From JAGOTP01 sp964443315 (GTDB lineage: Bacteria > Patescibacteriota > Patescibacteriia > 2-12-FULL-60-25), in contig CAYUCP010000012.1 of NCBI GenBank assembly GCA_964443315.1, positions 1-22,012 on the forward strand: a stretch of DNA of 22,012 nt, read 5' to 3'. Under the pieces are notes generated by a model. It made no database searches. It worked only from the letters and a program-made list of their open reading frames with translations, and was not told the DNA's origin. Every line of letters begins with the position of its first letter. Position 1 is the first letter of the stretch. The translations under genes and the position numbers were made by a program. This document shows positions 6,094 through 13,212 of the stretch, piece after piece.

Positions 6094-6840
6094 ATGATTC
6101 TTGGTTTTTTTGGAAAAGGGGGAAGCGGAAAAACAACAACGAGTTTCCGCTGCGCAGAGTCACTCAGATCCTGTTCCGCGCATGTGTTGGCGGTGGACGC
6201 AGATCATAATATGGATTTTGCGTACAATCTTGGCGTAACTGAGTCGGTTGCTTGTTTAGGTGCGGATGTAACAACCGGTCTCGTGAAGCTACACGATAAG
6301 GTGTATACGCTTTCGTCTCACGATGAGATTGGTTCACGGTACCTGCACCGGGTGTCGGACGGGCTATCCCTTTTACTCGCCGGGCCGCACACGAATCCAA
6401 TCTTTCAGGGTGATCTCTGCAGTCATGGATTGCTGAAACCTATTATCTATTACCTCTCACGATTGCAGTTGAAAGAAGGTGAGAACGTAGTAGTTGATGC
6501 AACAGCGGGCATGGATTCAATTGGAGCCGGATTGCCTTCGTGTCTGGATGCGGGAGTAATTTGTGTTGAGCCCACGGTACACAGTGTAAAAGTGGGGCAT
6601 CAACTGCTTGAAGGCTTATCTCGGTTGAATATCCCTACGGTTGTTGTTGCAAATAAGCTCCAGACGGAGCAGCAGGCAAATGACATGTTTGCGAGCTTCC
6701 CTGGCAAACAAATTATCTCTATTCCATTCAACCCATCATTCTTAGACCCTCGTTCGCGTCTCTCGGAGGCAGATCAATTGCTCTATAGGTCTATTTTCGA
6801 CGCTGCTGTCAAAGAACGGGACACAGTTAGCGCCGAGTGA
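6094..6840 (+). CDS. CooC/MinD-type deviant Walker A ATPase
   Basis: A 248-residue SIMIBI-class P-loop ATPase. The deviant Walker A is GKGGSGKTT at residues 7-15, with the signature Lys at 8. VLAVDADHNMDFAYNLG gives switch I and the Asp of the A' region, VVVDATAGMDSIGAG gives switch II (DxxAG), and VEPTVHSVKVGHQLLEGL followed by VVANK gives the base-recognition end. This order and the 'EP..S...g..l..gL...ni..v.VaNK' segment resemble CooC, the ATPase that inserts nickel into CO dehydrogenase. Related CooC-like proteins have other or unknown clients, and no CODH gene is in the window. Without GC-rich island 1 it would be divergent from the Fur-family gene and directly beside the operator array, which suggests a metal role. 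It overlaps the AlkD-like gene tail to tail by 14 bp. Confidence 0.82.
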   Translation: MILGFFGKGGSGKTTTSFRCAESLRSCSAHVLAVDADHNMDFAYNLGVTESVACLGADVTTGLVKLHDKVYTLSSHDEIGSRYLHRVSDGLSLLLAGPHTNPIFQGDLCSHGLLKPIIYYLSRLQLKEGENVVVDATAGMDSIGAGLPSCLDAGVICVEPTVHSVKVGHQLLEGLSRLNIPTVVVANKLQTEQQANDMFASFPGKQIISIPFNPSFLDPRSRLSEADQLLYRSIFDAAVKERDTVSAE

Positions 6841-7558
6841 GGTAGGCTTTCCTCACTTCTATTGGAAAGTGTTCGATCGCATACCGTAAGGCGGTTCGTC
6901 CCATTTGTTGTGAGTATTTTTCTAAGAACTCTTCTAGTCGTTCTTTACTACATCGTTTTCCGACTTCTCGCAGCATCCACCCAACGGCTTTCTGAATCAG
7001 ATCGTGTGTATCTGTAAGGAGTGTCTTCGCGATGAGAAGGGTGTGATCTGGCTGGCCTTGTTTGATCCAATGAAATGTGGCGACTATCGCGATACGTCGT
7101 TCCCAAAGGAGGGAAGAGTGGGCAAGTTCAGACAATGCTTTGCGTGCCGCGGCAGCAGATTGTGTCGCAAGAAATGAACCAACGATGTGGTACGCGCTGC
7201 TATCTACCAAATCCCAGTTGTTGATGTACTTCGTGTGAGCCAGATATTCCGTGTAAATTTGTTGTCTGACCTCAGGTGACCCCTGTTCAAATTGGTGAAT
7301 CAACAGATAGAGCGCGAGCAGTCGTTCTTCATGAATGGGTGACGCAAGAAGCCCGAGCGTCTCTTCTCGAGTGGTTTGTTTCGCTCCACGGGCGATTTTT
7401 CGAAGTTCTGGAACGGTAATTCCAATAAATTGGTCGCCCTCGGCATACTCGCCCGGACCTGTTTTGAAGAACCAAGCGGAAGTCTTCGCTTTCTCTGGAG
7501 TTGCCAAAGCGCGTAATTGAGTACGAAGTTGACGCACATTTTTTGAGGGGATCGACAT
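6827..7558 (-). CDS. AlkD-like DNA alkylation repair protein
   Basis: A 243-residue, all-helical HEAT-like repeat protein of the DNA alkylation repair family, whose characterised members (AlkD, AlkC) are DNA glycosylases that release N3- and N7-alkylpurines. Family landmarks are WFFKTGPGEYAEGDQFIGI, VPELRKIAR, SPIHEERLLALYLL, KYINNWDLVDSSAYHIVG, LWERRIAIVATFHWIKQG, LIQKAVGWMLREVGKR and MGRTALRYAIEHFP. NWDLVD carries the Trp-Asp pair used for lesion recognition and catalysis in AlkD. I set the start at MSIPSKN (7558) rather than ATG 7570, because 7570 directly abuts the TATGCT -10 on this strand and would lie upstream of the predicted transcript start. It shares a divergent promoter with the 7602 gene. 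Confidence 0.92.
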   Translation of the reverse strand: MSIPSKNVRQLRTQLRALATPEKAKTSAWFFKTGPGEYAEGDQFIGITVPELRKIARGAKQTTREETLGLLASPIHEERLLALYLLIHQFEQGSPEVRQQIYTEYLAHTKYINNWDLVDSSAYHIVGSFLATQSAAAARKALSELAHSSLLWERRIAIVATFHWIKQGQPDHTLLIAKTLLTDTHDLIQKAVGWMLREVGKRCSKERLEEFLEKYSQQMGRTALRYAIEHFPIEVRKAYLTRR

Positions 7559-7570
7559 GGGGTCTACCAT

Positions 7571-7587
7571 AGCATATCTCGTATGCT
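7571..7587. promoter_or_regulatory. Back-to-back -10 elements of a divergent promoter
   Basis: agcata-N5-tatgct is a perfect inverted repeat. Read on each strand it gives a TATGCT -10: leftward for the AlkD-like gene (ATG 7558, 12 nt away) and rightward for the 7602 gene (14 nt away). The two promoters cannot easily be occupied at once. Confidence 0.45.
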
Positions 7588-7601
7588 AGGATCGTAGTCC
7601 T

Positions 7602-7955
7602 ATGGATGAACTGATTTTAATTTTTCGCACGAACAGCCGGTCGTCCGTGTCGGCGGTGGAACGAGTGAAATCCCTTCTGTCTTCAAAGGATCGCTGTGAG
7701 CTACATGACTTGACACATGGGAAAGTGGCTGAGAAAGCCAGTTGGAAAACGTTTCGAGCCAAGTCTTCCACGCCTATTCAGATGTATCACCAAGACGAGA
7801 TTCCGGATGCTGTCCGCTCGTTTTTATTGTCATATGATCCAGAATTACCAGTTGTCTTAGCGCGTCGCGGCAAAGAATATACGATTCTGCTTTCTGCGGA
7901 CGAGATCAAACAGCTCAAAGGTGATACGGCAGCGTTTATTCAGCGCGTATCCTAG
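7602..7955 (+). CDS. Conserved-looking small protein, function unknown
   Basis: A 117-residue soluble protein I do not recognise. It opens with a hydrophobic strand and a Ser-rich turn (MDELILIFRTNSRSSVSAVE), followed by an amphipathic helix and a second strand (CELHDLTHG). That layout could be a thioredoxin-like half in which the usual CxxC is replaced by serines; this is only a guess from pattern. The C-terminal half (PVVLARRGKEYTILLSADEIKQLKG) looks like two strands and a helix. It sits 21 bp upstream of ruvA on the same strand. ruvA has its own extended -10 inside the gap, so co-transcription is possible but not required. No SD is present. Confidence 0.7.
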   Translation: MDELILIFRTNSRSSVSAVERVKSLLSSKDRCELHDLTHGKVAEKASWKTFRAKSSTPIQMYHQDEIPDAVRSFLLSYDPELPVVLARRGKEYTILLSADEIKQLKGDTAAFIQRVS

Positions 7956-7960
7956 CCGTA

Positions 7961-7969
7961 TGGTATTCT
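7961..7969 (+). promoter_or_regulatory. Extended -10 (TGG-TATTCT) for ruvA
   Basis: An extended -10 motif ends 7 nt before the ruvA ATG at 7977, so the transcript would be leaderless or nearly so. Confidence 0.5.
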
Positions 7970-7976
7970 GAAGACT

Positions 7977-8531
7977 ATGATTGGTTCTTTACGTGGAGAA
8001 ATTATCGAAATCGGACCGAATTGGGTCTTGCTTGAGATCATGGGGATCGGCTATCGCGTGCAGGTGGCGTCTTCGGTGCTTTCGCTCTTCAAAACGGGTC
8101 AAGAACAGTTTTTGTATATTCACGAACAGCTCCGTGAAGATGCGCATGAGTTGTTTGGGTTTATTTCATCAGATGATTTGCGATTGTTCACGAAGCTGTT
8201 GAGTGTGTCGGGCGTGGGACCAAAGGTTGCGATGACGCTGCTTTCGATGGGTTCGGCGGAAACGGTTCAGCGAGCCGTCATGTCTGGTGATTTGGAGGCG
8301 CTGACTTCCTTGCCAGGGGTCGGAAAGAAGACGGCGCAGAAAATCATTCTTGAACTGAAAGGACAACTCGTTGAAAGCGAGCAGATTCCTTCGGTGGACC
8401 GTGATGTGGCGGATGCGCTTCAGGGAATGGGGTACAGTAGCGTACAAGTACGTGACATCTTGAAGGAGCTGCCGGTTGATCTCAAAGATCCATCCGAGCG
8501 AATTCGTGCAGCATTGAAGCTGTTAGCCTAA
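7977..8531 (+). CDS. ruvA: Holliday junction branch migration protein RuvA
   Basis: RuvA binds Holliday junctions as a tetramer and loads the RuvB motor for branch migration during recombination and repair. The 184 residues fit the family: an N-terminal OB domain (MIGSLRGEIIEIG, VLLEIMGIGYRVQV, HEQLREDAHELFGF), two helix-hairpin-helix motifs (LLSVSGVGPKVAMTLLS at about 74-90 and LTSLPGVGKKTAQKIILELK at about 103-122), and the C-terminal RuvB-contacting domain (DVADALQGMGYSSVQVRDIL). The start is fixed by the conserved MIGxLxG. The femX-like gene follows after 3 nt, so the two are almost certainly one operon. ruvB and ruvC are not in the window. Confidence 0.97.
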   Translation: MIGSLRGEIIEIGPNWVLLEIMGIGYRVQVASSVLSLFKTGQEQFLYIHEQLREDAHELFGFISSDDLRLFTKLLSVSGVGPKVAMTLLSMGSAETVQRAVMSGDLEALTSLPGVGKKTAQKIILELKGQLVESEQIPSVDRDVADALQGMGYSSVQVRDILKELPVDLKDPSERIRAALKLLA

Positions 8532-8534
8532 GCT

Positions 8535-9557
8535 ATGGCTCGTTTGATCGCCGTAAGTGACAAGCAGGTCTGGGATCGCTTCGTGCAAGCGGATGCGTGG
8601 AATGCCTTTCCTCAGGCCTGGGCTTGGGGTGAGTTTCAAAAAAGTCGTGGACGAAGCGTTGTGCGGCTGGCTCTCGTCGATGAACGCGATCACTGGCTCG
8701 CGGCTGGGCAGGGGATTTGGTATCCCAAGCGTTATGGAACGGGCTATTGGCTGTTTCCTCGCGGGCCTGTGTTTGCAGTGCATGTCACGGAACCGCGCGA
8801 GACGTTTTGTGCGTTTTTAGAGCAATTGGCCGAAGAGAAATTTCCACATAAAGGATTGTTCTTCCGAGTTGAACCACCACTCACGCTCGAAGAAGGGCGG
8901 GGGATGATGCCGCTTCGCATGCAGCGAACGCATGCGCTTGAACCTGCTTCTACGGTGTTGGTTGATCTCACACAAACGGAAGAAGAGCTATTGGCCGCGA
9001 TGCATCCTAAAACCCGTTACAATATTCGCGTTGCAGAACGGCATGGAGTGACGGTGCGTTCGGGTTCTTCTGAAGAAGATGTGAAGACATTTTTGAGCCT
9101 TACAGCTGAAACAGCCGAGCGAGATAAGTTTGTTTCGCACGAAGATGAATACTTGCGAGCAAGTTGTGAAGCGTTGCTGCCGAGTGGTTTTGCGCGTCTA
9201 CGTTTTGCAGAATGGCAAGGGAAGTGCCTGGCAGCGAATTTTGAGATCGCGTATGGCGACACGGTTACCTATCTTCACGGATCTTCTTCGTCCCAGGATC
9301 GTCAGGTGATGGCGCCGTATATTTTACATTGGGAAGCGATGAAAACGGCGAAGCGAGAAGGCGCGACCGTTTATGATTTGTATGGAACGAACCCGCGATT
9401 GCAATCGAATATCTACTATAAGCCCTCCTGGGAAGGGATTACGCGTTTCAAGCGAGGCTGGGGAGGAAAAGATGTAGATTTGATGGGAACGTGGGATTTG
9501 CCGTTGAATAAAGCGTTGTATTATTTGGCGTTTCCGAAATTATTGTGGCGGGCATAG
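8535..9557 (+). CDS. FemX/FemAB-family peptidoglycan bridge aminoacyltransferase
   Basis: A 340-residue protein of the FemABX (lipid II interpeptide bridge) family, which transfers amino acids from aminoacyl-tRNA to the stem peptide of lipid II using a tandem GNAT fold. Visible signatures are FPQAWAWGEFQKSRG (the family's 'Q...W...K...G' N-terminus), YWLFPRGPV, the central MHPKTRYNIRVAERHGVTV, FARLRFAEWQGKCLAANFEIAYGDTVTYLHGSSS, and the C-terminal VYDLYGTNP with GITRFKRGWGG. These last two stretches are strongly conserved in the family. It lacks the long coiled-coil arm of staphylococcal FemA. It may equally use a free or tRNA-bound donor on another wall component. It lies 3 nt after ruvA in one transcription unit and no terminator follows. 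Confidence 0.92.
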   Translation: MARLIAVSDKQVWDRFVQADAWNAFPQAWAWGEFQKSRGRSVVRLALVDERDHWLAAGQGIWYPKRYGTGYWLFPRGPVFAVHVTEPRETFCAFLEQLAEEKFPHKGLFFRVEPPLTLEEGRGMMPLRMQRTHALEPASTVLVDLTQTEEELLAAMHPKTRYNIRVAERHGVTVRSGSSEEDVKTFLSLTAETAERDKFVSHEDEYLRASCEALLPSGFARLRFAEWQGKCLAANFEIAYGDTVTYLHGSSSSQDRQVMAPYILHWEAMKTAKREGATVYDLYGTNPRLQSNIYYKPSWEGITRFKRGWGGKDVDLMGTWDLPLNKALYYLAFPKLLWRA

Positions 9558-9581
9558 GTGGTATTTTGATACGCAGAAAAC

Positions 9582-9610
9582 ATTGACAAAATCCCTGATT
9601 TAAGCTATAT
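9582..9610 (+). promoter_or_regulatory. Consensus promoter TTGACA-N17-TATATT
   Basis: A perfect -35 (9582-9587), a 17-bp spacer and a -10 with five of six consensus bases (9605-9610). It reads toward the GC-rich lipoprotein gene at 9741. Most host-like promoters in the window lack a recognisable -35, so its style differs. Confidence 0.75.
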
Positions 9611-9613
9611 TTA

Positions 9614-9636
9614 GCTGTTATTTTACGTTAATAACA
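9614..9636. promoter_or_regulatory. Dyad over the start of transcription, possible operator
   Basis: An 8-bp inverted repeat (ctgttatt / aataacag) with a 7-nt centre begins 4 bp after the -10. Its position over the transcription start suits a repressor site. As an RNA hairpin it would be weak and AT-rich. Confidence 0.45.
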
Positions 9637-9659
9637 GAGTCTTTCGTGTACAGAAGGCT

Positions 9660-10415
9660 GAAATAACGTGACAGTCAGCCTCCTGACCGCGATAGAGGAA
9701 GCGGCAGGCAAGATGAACCTTCCACCCAAAGAGGCAAGCCATGAAGAAGCACATGTTGGCGTCGGTGTTCGCGGCGATCGGTGTTCTGGGCTGCGGCGAG
9801 TCGTCGCTCGGGGGCTACCCCAGCGTCGGCTGCGACGTGCCGAGCCCGGACGTCTCCGCGCCGCAGGACGCTCAGATCACCGACACGCCCATCGACGCCG
9901 CGGTCGCGCCCGACGCGCCCCGGACCGAGGACGCCCCGGTCGATCGGGGCGTCGAGACGGGCGTGATCAGCGCCCCGTACAACCTCACCGTCCGGGTCTA
10001 TCTGCCTGGCGACCACCAGGGCGTGCAGCTCGTGAGCGTGACCCGGCTCATGCGCGTCGGGCCGAACATCAACTACCCGACGAACCCGTCGCGGCCGATG
10101 TTCTTCGCCGGCGAATACGAGCCCGTTACGGCAGAGCTCAGGGAGGTGCGCGAGGAGTCGATCATCGCCTCCGTCAACTGGGTTTTCCAGTACAACGCGA
10201 TGGGCGACACCGCGACCTCAGGGCTCTTCGACCGTGACCCCATGACCCTGGCCTACCGGTACCGCGGGCGGGTCGAGGTGACGGACCAGTACCACCGGGT
10301 GTGGGTGGGCTACCCCACCCCCATCGACAATGTAAGCGAGATCTACCTGCGTTTCGTGCCGGGTCCCTGCGCGCCCGACTTCGCGATGCGCCGGGACAAT
10401 ATCTGCATCCGGTAG
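9660..10415. other. GC-rich island 2
   Basis: About 750 bp with much higher G+C and strong third-position GC bias, holding one complete gene with an SD. The left edge is near 9660, after an AT-rich promoter, and the right edge is near the stop at 10415. No mobile-element gene, terminal repeat or target duplication is visible. Confidence 0.7.
9741..10415 (+). CDS. Lipoprotein with Pro/Asp-rich linker, foreign composition
   Basis: A 224-residue predicted lipoprotein. The signal MKKHMLASVFAAIGVLGC ends in a lipobox with Cys18. A linker rich in Asp, Pro and Ala follows (about residues 32-72; PSPDVSAPQDAQITDTP...), typical of surface lipoproteins of Myxococcota and relatives. The rest is an unrecognised, probably beta-rich domain (YNLTVRVYLPGDHQGVQLV, VNWVFQYNAMGD, YRYRGRVEVTDQYHRVWVGY, IYLRFVPG) ending with two Cys (GPCAPD...NICIR) that could form a disulfide. 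The start is supported by the SD aaagagg 5-6 nt upstream, in contrast to the SD-less neighbours. Codon use is strongly GC-ending. The gene is intact with its own promoter, so it is either a transferred gene or a piece of another genome joined in assembly. Confidence 0.72.
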   Translation: MKKHMLASVFAAIGVLGCGESSLGGYPSVGCDVPSPDVSAPQDAQITDTPIDAAVAPDAPRTEDAPVDRGVETGVISAPYNLTVRVYLPGDHQGVQLVSVTRLMRVGPNINYPTNPSRPMFFAGEYEPVTAELREVREESIIASVNWVFQYNAMGDTATSGLFDRDPMTLAYRYRGRVEVTDQYHRVWVGYPTPIDNVSEIYLRFVPGPCAPDFAMRRDNICIR

Positions 10416-10570
10416 GCAGCTCCTTTAGCCACTCATAAATCCTCCGTTCTGGCGGATTATGTCAGGTATGTGTGGAACGAATTTTGATTCCGTTCTCACT
10501 CCCACCTACGCCTCGCTGACCTGACCAGCGAAAATCCTTTGGCATTCTCTCTGAGGATGAGAGAAGGAAA
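10416..10570. other. Intergenic stretch with short dyads, no gene seen
   Basis: I see no coding signal here. Small imperfect dyads occur (aatcc...ggatt near 10439-10460; gaacg...cgttc near 10474-10496; ttctctc...gagagaa near 10546-10566). None has a U tract or a riboswitch core that I recognise. Confidence 0.4.
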
Positions 10571-10607
10571 AGAAACAGCCTGTACAGAATATGTACAGGC
10601 TGTTTCT
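10571..10607. terminator. Strong bidirectional terminator
   Basis: A perfect 16-bp stem (agaaacagcctgtaca and its complement) with a 5-nt loop, gaata. T runs follow on the plus strand and, from the complement, on the minus strand. It separates the converging lipoprotein and DoxX genes. Confidence 0.92.
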
Positions 10608-10628
10608 TTTTGTCTGCGTGAAAAGAGC

Positions 10629-11105
10629 TTACGCTTTCTTTCCTGCTACTGGTGCATCGCAGCAGCCAGCATCTCCACAGCAACCGTTCGCGCCCTTCAT
10701 GTTGAAGGCAGTGGCCAAGCTGTAGCGGCCAGCACCGAGGCAGAACAAGGTGACCAACGAGGCAAGCAACATGAGGTCGATGTCTGAGGCGGGGAAGTTG
10801 AACTTTTTCACCATGAACAAAGCGACCAACATGACGATGGCACCCAAGACACTCGCGACGCTTGTGAAGATGCCGAGCAAGATCGCGATCCCACCAACGA
10901 ACTCCGTCAACGCAGCTGCATAGGCAAACAGCGCTGGAAGGGGGAAGCCGAGACCCGTGATCATTCCCGTAAACGCATCCATGCCAGGTGCGCCACCGAA
11001 GAGTTTACCGTATCCGTGCATGATAAAAATCACACCGATCCCGATGCGCAAGGCCAACAAACCGATATCGCGGGCGGAGCCGCAGCACTTCAAAGAGGTA
11101 TTCAT
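10629..11105 (-). CDS. DoxX-family membrane protein with Cys-rich ends
   Basis: A 158-residue membrane protein with four hydrophobic helices. It has the DoxX signature at the first helix (LLALRIGIGVIFIMHGYGKLFGG), then LFAYAAALTEFVGGIAILLG, SVLGAIVMLVALFMV and the last pair around LMLLASLVTLFCLGAGRYSL. DoxX-like proteins are poorly defined; some are tied to thiosulfate:quinone oxidation, others to redox stress with partner proteins. Unusual here are Cys pairs at both ends, KCCGS near residue 7 and GCCGDAGCCD near the C-terminus, which could bind a metal or form disulfides. The start matches a TACCAT -10 on this strand (11119-11114), 8 nt upstream. The strong terminator at 10571 lies downstream. 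Confidence 0.9.
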   Translation of the reverse strand: MNTSLKCCGSARDIGLLALRIGIGVIFIMHGYGKLFGGAPGMDAFTGMITGLGFPLPALFAYAAALTEFVGGIAILLGIFTSVASVLGAIVMLVALFMVKKFNFPASDIDLMLLASLVTLFCLGAGRYSLATAFNMKGANGCCGDAGCCDAPVAGKKA

Positions 11106-11125
11106 ATACGGCTATGGTACGTTTT

Positions 11126-11134
11126 TGGTATACT
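11126..11134 (+). promoter_or_regulatory. Extended -10 (TGG-TATACT) for the Ig-repeat gene
   Basis: A near-consensus extended -10. Predicted transcription starts near 11141, giving a leader of about 36 nt before the ATG at 11177. On the opposite strand the DoxX -10 (TACCAT, 11119-11114) lies a few bases away, making a compact divergent promoter. Confidence 0.6.
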
Positions 11135-11176
11135 GTTGGCAAACCTCATTCCTCATTGGTCCTTTGTGGATCCTCT

Positions 11177-13129
11177 ATGGTCCAAACCTCTCTTTCTACC
11201 CAGACGAAAGTCTTGTTGGTCTCAGCGGCCGCCTTGGCAACAGGCTTGGCTGCCTACGCGCTCGGTTATTACGATTACGATTGGCGACTCTGGCAGCAGG
11301 GAACGCCAAATGTGAACCAGCAAGGGCTTGGCCAGCAGCCGGGAACAGGTGTGCCTCAAGCTGAACAGAAGCCGGTTGATGACAAACCGGTCCAGCCAAG
11401 CACGCCTCCAGCGGGGGCGGCCTTGGTCAGTGATCCAAAGTTACCAGATGCGATTGTGGGAATGCCGTATCAAACCGTTCTTGAAGCAAGTACGGGTCCA
11501 AATACGCGCTGGGTGTTGGAACAAGGCGCTCTTCCAGCGGGATTAACCTTGGATGAAGCTTTTGGAAAGATCACTGGCGTTGCGACCAATCCAGGGCCAT
11601 CATTGTTCCGCCTTAAGTTTGGAAATAACGAACTCAGTGGGGTGAGTCAGTTCACGTTGAATGTCGTCGGAGGAGAAGGCGTGACGGCTGCAACGACTCC
11701 AACCGGCAGCGAGGTAAAGATCGTGACCGACACGATTCCAGCGGGACGAGTAGGGGAGGGCTACTCAGTACAATTCAAGGCCCAAGGCGATGATGAAACG
11801 GTTCGCCAATGGTCGATGAGTTCAGAAGTGCCAGGGCTGACTTTTGGATCAGTCGATGGGAAGTTGAGTGGCGTTCCAACACAAGCAGGTACGTACACGT
11901 TCTTCCTCACACTTCGTGGAAAGACGAATGACCAGGATAGAAAAGCGGTTGACCTTACGCAGAAGTACACGTTGTCAATCGGGATGGCGGACCCGGTTCC
12001 AACGGATCCCCCTCTCAAGATCACTTCAAACACGCAGCTTCCAGCTGGTCGTGTTGGAGTGGAATACAAGTATCAGCTCACGGCGACCGGTGGCCCAGTG
12101 AATGCACGCTACGTTTGGCAGAACTTGGATAAGATTCCAGGTGTGACGGGAAATGCAGACGGTTTGCTCTCGGGCGTTCCAACCAAGGCTGGCACCTATG
12201 ATCTCCAAATGGTTTCAGTTACGTTAAAAGACACAGCGGGCGTTGGATACTCCACGGATTTCCGGATTGAGATTCTTCCTAAAGAAGAAGTGGTAAAGCC
12301 TGTTCCAGACTCGAATCCAGGCACTGTTCCTTTTGTGATCACGGGTGGGTATCCAGATGGCACGATCGGTAATTACTACTCATCTCGCCCATTGGAGGTC
12401 ACGGGTGGCAAGGCGCCGTTTGAATGGACGGTTGTATCCGGAAATATCCCTCCAGGTTTGTCCTTCTCTCCAAATAGTCAGATCGGCGGCTACGCCAACC
12501 AGTACGGTATCTTTATCTTCACTGTTCAGGTTCGTGACCAAGATAACCGCACGGTTCGCGCGGAACGCACCATTCACATTCGTCCTTCACAGCCTGTCGT
12601 ATCGGCGAGCATTGATCCGGATCTCTCCAATCGTCTCCGCCGCATCGATTTGATGGGGGTTCAAGTCCACGATCTCATCAAGCTCCAGGATGATGGCAAT
12701 CCAGATACGCAGTTCGATACGACGGTGTACTACATCGGAGCCGATGGTCGTCGCCACTCGTTCCCAAACCCGAAAGTTTACTTCAGCTGGTTCCCAGATT
12801 TCTCGCGTGTGCGTATTGTGGCCTCGCGTGAACTCGCCGACATCCCACTGGGTGCCAACCTGACCTACCGCCCAGGAACAAAACTCGTGAAATTCATGAC
12901 AGATCCGCGTGTCTACGCCGTCGATTCAGATCGTCGCTTGCGTTGGGTGAAGACGGAGGCGATCGCTATTTCGCTCTATGGTCCATTCTGGGCTCGTCAG
13001 GTGGATGACATCTCAGACGCCTTCTACATGGACTACCGCTTCGGCCAAGATATCGAACGTCCAGGTGACTACACGACGACCGGTGCGATGGGAACGGCGG
13101 TGTTCCCAAGTGATGTGTTGCCACGCTAA
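11177..13129 (+). CDS. Large surface protein: four Ig-like (He_PIG) repeats plus YRPG/LRWV domain
   Basis: A 650-residue exported protein. The N-terminus has a hydrophobic segment (VLLVSAAALATGLAAYALG, about residues 12-30), best read as a signal anchor, then a Gln/Pro linker. Four putative Ig repeats follow (about 88-168, 175-272, 280-375, 385-472). Each carries 'LPaGrvG..Y...l.a' and 'G.lsGvPt.aGty.f.l', for example PAGRVGEGYSVQF and KLSGVPTQAGTYTF. The C-terminal 140 residues repeat the domain of the 1697-3321 protein: VYYIGADGRRHSFPNPK, YFSWFPDF, NLTYRPGTKLVKF, DPRVYAV, LRWVKTEAI, WARQVDDISDAF. The likely role is adhesion or surface-layer structure. I chose ATG 11177 because the earlier in-frame ATG at 11114 lies upstream of the extended -10. 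A terminator follows at 13150. Confidence 0.9.
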   Translation: MVQTSLSTQTKVLLVSAAALATGLAAYALGYYDYDWRLWQQGTPNVNQQGLGQQPGTGVPQAEQKPVDDKPVQPSTPPAGAALVSDPKLPDAIVGMPYQTVLEASTGPNTRWVLEQGALPAGLTLDEAFGKITGVATNPGPSLFRLKFGNNELSGVSQFTLNVVGGEGVTAATTPTGSEVKIVTDTIPAGRVGEGYSVQFKAQGDDETVRQWSMSSEVPGLTFGSVDGKLSGVPTQAGTYTFFLTLRGKTNDQDRKAVDLTQKYTLSIGMADPVPTDPPLKITSNTQLPAGRVGVEYKYQLTATGGPVNARYVWQNLDKIPGVTGNADGLLSGVPTKAGTYDLQMVSVTLKDTAGVGYSTDFRIEILPKEEVVKPVPDSNPGTVPFVITGGYPDGTIGNYYSSRPLEVTGGKAPFEWTVVSGNIPPGLSFSPNSQIGGYANQYGIFIFTVQVRDQDNRTVRAERTIHIRPSQPVVSASIDPDLSNRLRRIDLMGVQVHDLIKLQDDGNPDTQFDTTVYYIGADGRRHSFPNPKVYFSWFPDFSRVRIVASRELADIPLGANLTYRPGTKLVKFMTDPRVYAVDSDRRLRWVKTEAIAISLYGPFWARQVDDISDAFYMDYRFGQDIERPGDYTTTGAMGTAVFPSDVLPR

Positions 13130-13149
13130 GTAAGGATACAAAGAGGTAA

Positions 13150-13181
13150 GCAAAAACACGCTTCTTGAAGCGTGTTTTTGC
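13150..13181. terminator. Bidirectional-type terminator hairpin
   Basis: A 14-bp stem (gcaaaaacacgctt / aagcgtgtttttgc) around the tetraloop cttg. The A and T runs are built into the stem, so it can act on either strand. It ends the Ig-repeat gene and is followed at once by the promoter of the 13213 gene. Confidence 0.88.
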
Positions 13182-13198
13182 AATGAGGAAAAGCAGGT

Positions 13199-13204
13199 TA
13201 TACT
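13199..13204 (+). promoter_or_regulatory. -10 element TATACT, leaderless start of the 13213 gene
   Basis: A near-perfect -10 that ends 8 nt before the ATG at 13213. A poor -35 (ttttgc) lies 17 bp upstream inside the terminator arm. Confidence 0.6.
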
Positions 13205-13212
13205 GATCATGT

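Noticed and set aside
6021..6209. Frame starting MEKGGVKHGG after a perfect SD
   Set aside because: From about 6070 it runs out of frame into the CooC-like gene, so it is at most a severed gene start at the island edge and not a functional CDS.
9668..10237. Overlapping plus-strand frame of 189 codons within GC-rich island 2
   Set aside because: It is a shadow of the lipoprotein frame at 9741, which has an SD, lipobox and proper codon bias; the shadow is Arg/Gly/Ala-rich.
5640..10415. The GC-rich islands as insertion sequences or prophage
   Set aside because: No transposase, integrase, terminal inverted repeats or target duplications are visible, and neither island abuts a tRNA gene.
10546..10566. 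ttctctc-tgaggat-gagagaa hairpin as a riboswitch
   Set aside because: There is only one short stem and no recognisable aptamer core, and it lies between two converging genes, not upstream of one.
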